A DNA stretch of 5,285 nucleotides. Source: Planctomycetes bacterium RIFOXYC2_FULL_41_27. GTDB lineage: Bacteria; Planctomycetota; Brocadiia; Brocadiales; Brocadiaceae. Below the pieces are notes generated by a model, which worked only from the letters and a program-made list of their open reading frames with translations, had not been told where the DNA came from and made no database searches. Shown here one piece after another: positions 4,235 through 5,285 of this stretch. Within the stretch, counting starts at the first letter, position 1, and every line of letters starts with the position of its first letter. The stretch spans positions 1 to 5,285 of the forward strand of contig MHZD01000259.1 in assembly GCA_001828645.1 (NCBI GenBank), written 5' to 3'. The position numbers were made by a program, and so were the translations under genes.

Positions 4235-5285
4235 ATGCATCCATTAGATTTTGTATTGGGTTTCGTTTCGACTGACATGGGAATTGACCTTGGCACGGCA
4301 AACACGATTGTTTGCATACCTGGTCATGGAATTGTGCTGTCAGAACCGTCAGTTGTAGCAGTAAGACCTGGAACGAATAAAGTTCTTTTAAATGGAAATG
4401 CAGTAGGAACCGTTGCCAAGGCCATGCTGGAAAAGGCGCCGAGCAGTATTTCTGTTATACGGCCACTCAAAAATGGTGTTATCGCAGACTTTGATATTAC
4501 CGAAGCTATGCTTAAGTATTTCATCACGAAGGTTCATAAACGTAAGTGGGGGGTTCGGCCCAGAATATTGATTGCAATTCCGTCTGGCATTACAGCTGTA
4601 GAGAGACGGGCGGTAGTCAACTCCGCTGAGCGCGCAGGAGCCAGAGAGGTGTATCTTATTTCTGAACCAAAGGCAGCGGCGATTGGTGTAGGCCTCCCCG
4701 TAGGTGAGCCGGTAGCCAGCATGGTAGTTGATATCGGAGGTGGAACTACAGAAGTGGCGGTCATTTCACTAGGCGATATATTTACGCACGAAAGCATCAG
4801 GATTGCGGGAGATGAATTTGATGAAACCATTGTCCAATACATACGGAAGACTTACAATCTGGACATCGGACATCGAACGGGGGAACAAATTAAGATTGAG
4901 ATTGGTTCTGCTTATCCCTTAGAAGAAGAATTGACGATGGAAATAAGAGGGCGTGATGCTATTGCAGGCTTGCCAAGGGTGACAACTATTACCTCGGAAG
5001 AAATTCGGGAGGCGCTAAAAGAACCGCTCGATAAAATTGTAGGCGCTGTGAAATCTACCCTCGAAAAGACGTCACCCGAATTGGCGTCGGACTTAATAAC
5101 AAACGGGTTGGTGCTGGTAGGTGGAGGCGCCTTGATTCGAGGGTTGGACAAGCTCCTGGCGCAGGAAACGGGGTTGCGGGTGCAGGTAGCCAATGACCCT
5201 TTAACAGCCGTTGCGCGAGGAACGGGCTATCTCCTCGAAAATCTTGATTTATACAAAACTGTTTTACAGGATGAGGACATCCACT
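4235..5285 (+). CDS. mreB: Rod shape-determining protein MreB (last residues beyond window)
   Basis: Bacterial actin homologue that polymerises with ATP beneath the inner membrane and guides the elongation complex for peptidoglycan synthesis. 350 codons are present and the frame is still open at the window end. Since MreB is usually about 340-350 residues, only a short tail is missing. The actin-fold nucleotide motifs are in place: phosphate-1 IDLGTANT (17-24), SEPKAAAIG with the catalytic-type Glu144 (143-151), phosphate-2 DIGGGTTE (166-173) and adenosine motif VLVGGGALIRGLDKLL (293-308). VANDPLTAVARGTG near 318-331 is also typical of MreB. The ATG at 4235 gives a hydrophobic N-terminal segment HPLDFVLGFV in the place of the membrane-binding helix of other MreB proteins. 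It lacks that helix's usual lysines and arginines. A later ATG (codon 15) would remove this segment. No mreC or mreD is visible because the window stops. Confidence 0.96.
   Translation, partial: MHPLDFVLGFVSTDMGIDLGTANTIVCIPGHGIVLSEPSVVAVRPGTNKVLLNGNAVGTVAKAMLEKAPSSISVIRPLKNGVIADFDITEAMLKYFITKVHKRKWGVRPRILIAIPSGITAVERRAVVNSAERAGAREVYLISEPKAAAIGVGLPVGEPVASMVVDIGGGTTEVAVISLGDIFTHESIRIAGDEFDETIVQYIRKTYNLDIGHRTGEQIKIEIGSAYPLEEELTMEIRGRDAIAGLPRVTTITSEEIREALKEPLDKIVGAVKSTLEKTSPELASDLITNGLVLVGGGALIRGLDKLLAQETGLRVQVANDPLTAVARGTGYLLENLDLYKTVLQDEDIH

Noticed and set aside
4105..5193. Four minus-strand open frames opposite mreB and its leader
   Set aside because: Their translations are low-complexity Ser/Thr/Pro-rich text, typical of the antisense of a conserved gene. 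The plus-strand MreB motifs run continuously through the region.

Overview
The window looks like ordinary chromosome from a diderm (Gram-negative-type) bacterium of moderate, rather AT-leaning base composition. The evidence is an apolipoprotein N-acyltransferase (Lnt), which implies triacylated lipoproteins and normally an outer membrane, and an MreB actin homologue, which implies a cell-wall elongation machinery. Sigma70-like promoters (TTGACA / TATAAT) are easy to see in three places. The sequence alone does not fix the phylum. A Planctomycetota/anammox-type or similar environmental lineage is possible, but that is a guess.

Layout, left to right. (1) Positions 1-268, minus strand: N-terminal half of a TetR-family repressor, cut by the window edge. 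A promoter and an operator-like palindrome overlap directly in front of it. (2) 269-717: an AT-rich gene-free stretch holding a perfect 14-bp hairpin, a degenerate inverted repeat and a further small palindrome. (3) 718-1253, plus strand: a two-gene type II toxin-antitoxin module (PF09720-type antitoxin, ParE/RelE-type toxin) with ATGA overlap and its own promoter. (4) 1302-2132, minus strand: complete endonuclease IV (nfo), convergent with the toxin. (5) 2133-2240: divergent promoter region. (6) 2241-3926, plus strand: complete lnt. (7) 3927-4000: an unusual period-8 repeat array that switches strand sense at its midpoint and ends in a T-tract. (8) 4047-4234: a consensus promoter and a roughly 150-nt leader. 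(9) 4235 to the end, plus strand: mreB, nearly complete.

How the genes relate. nfo (base-excision repair), lnt (lipoprotein maturation) and mreB (cell shape) are housekeeping genes and appear to be separately transcribed. lnt and mreB share the envelope theme, but mreB has its own strong promoter. The toxin-antitoxin pair is the accessory element and sits in the most AT-rich part of the window.

I see no evidence here for an undescribed multi-gene system. The best second-look items are non-coding: the period-8 mirrored repeat after lnt, the long structured mreB leader, the apparently leaderless tetR transcript, and the orphan hairpin at 320-353.
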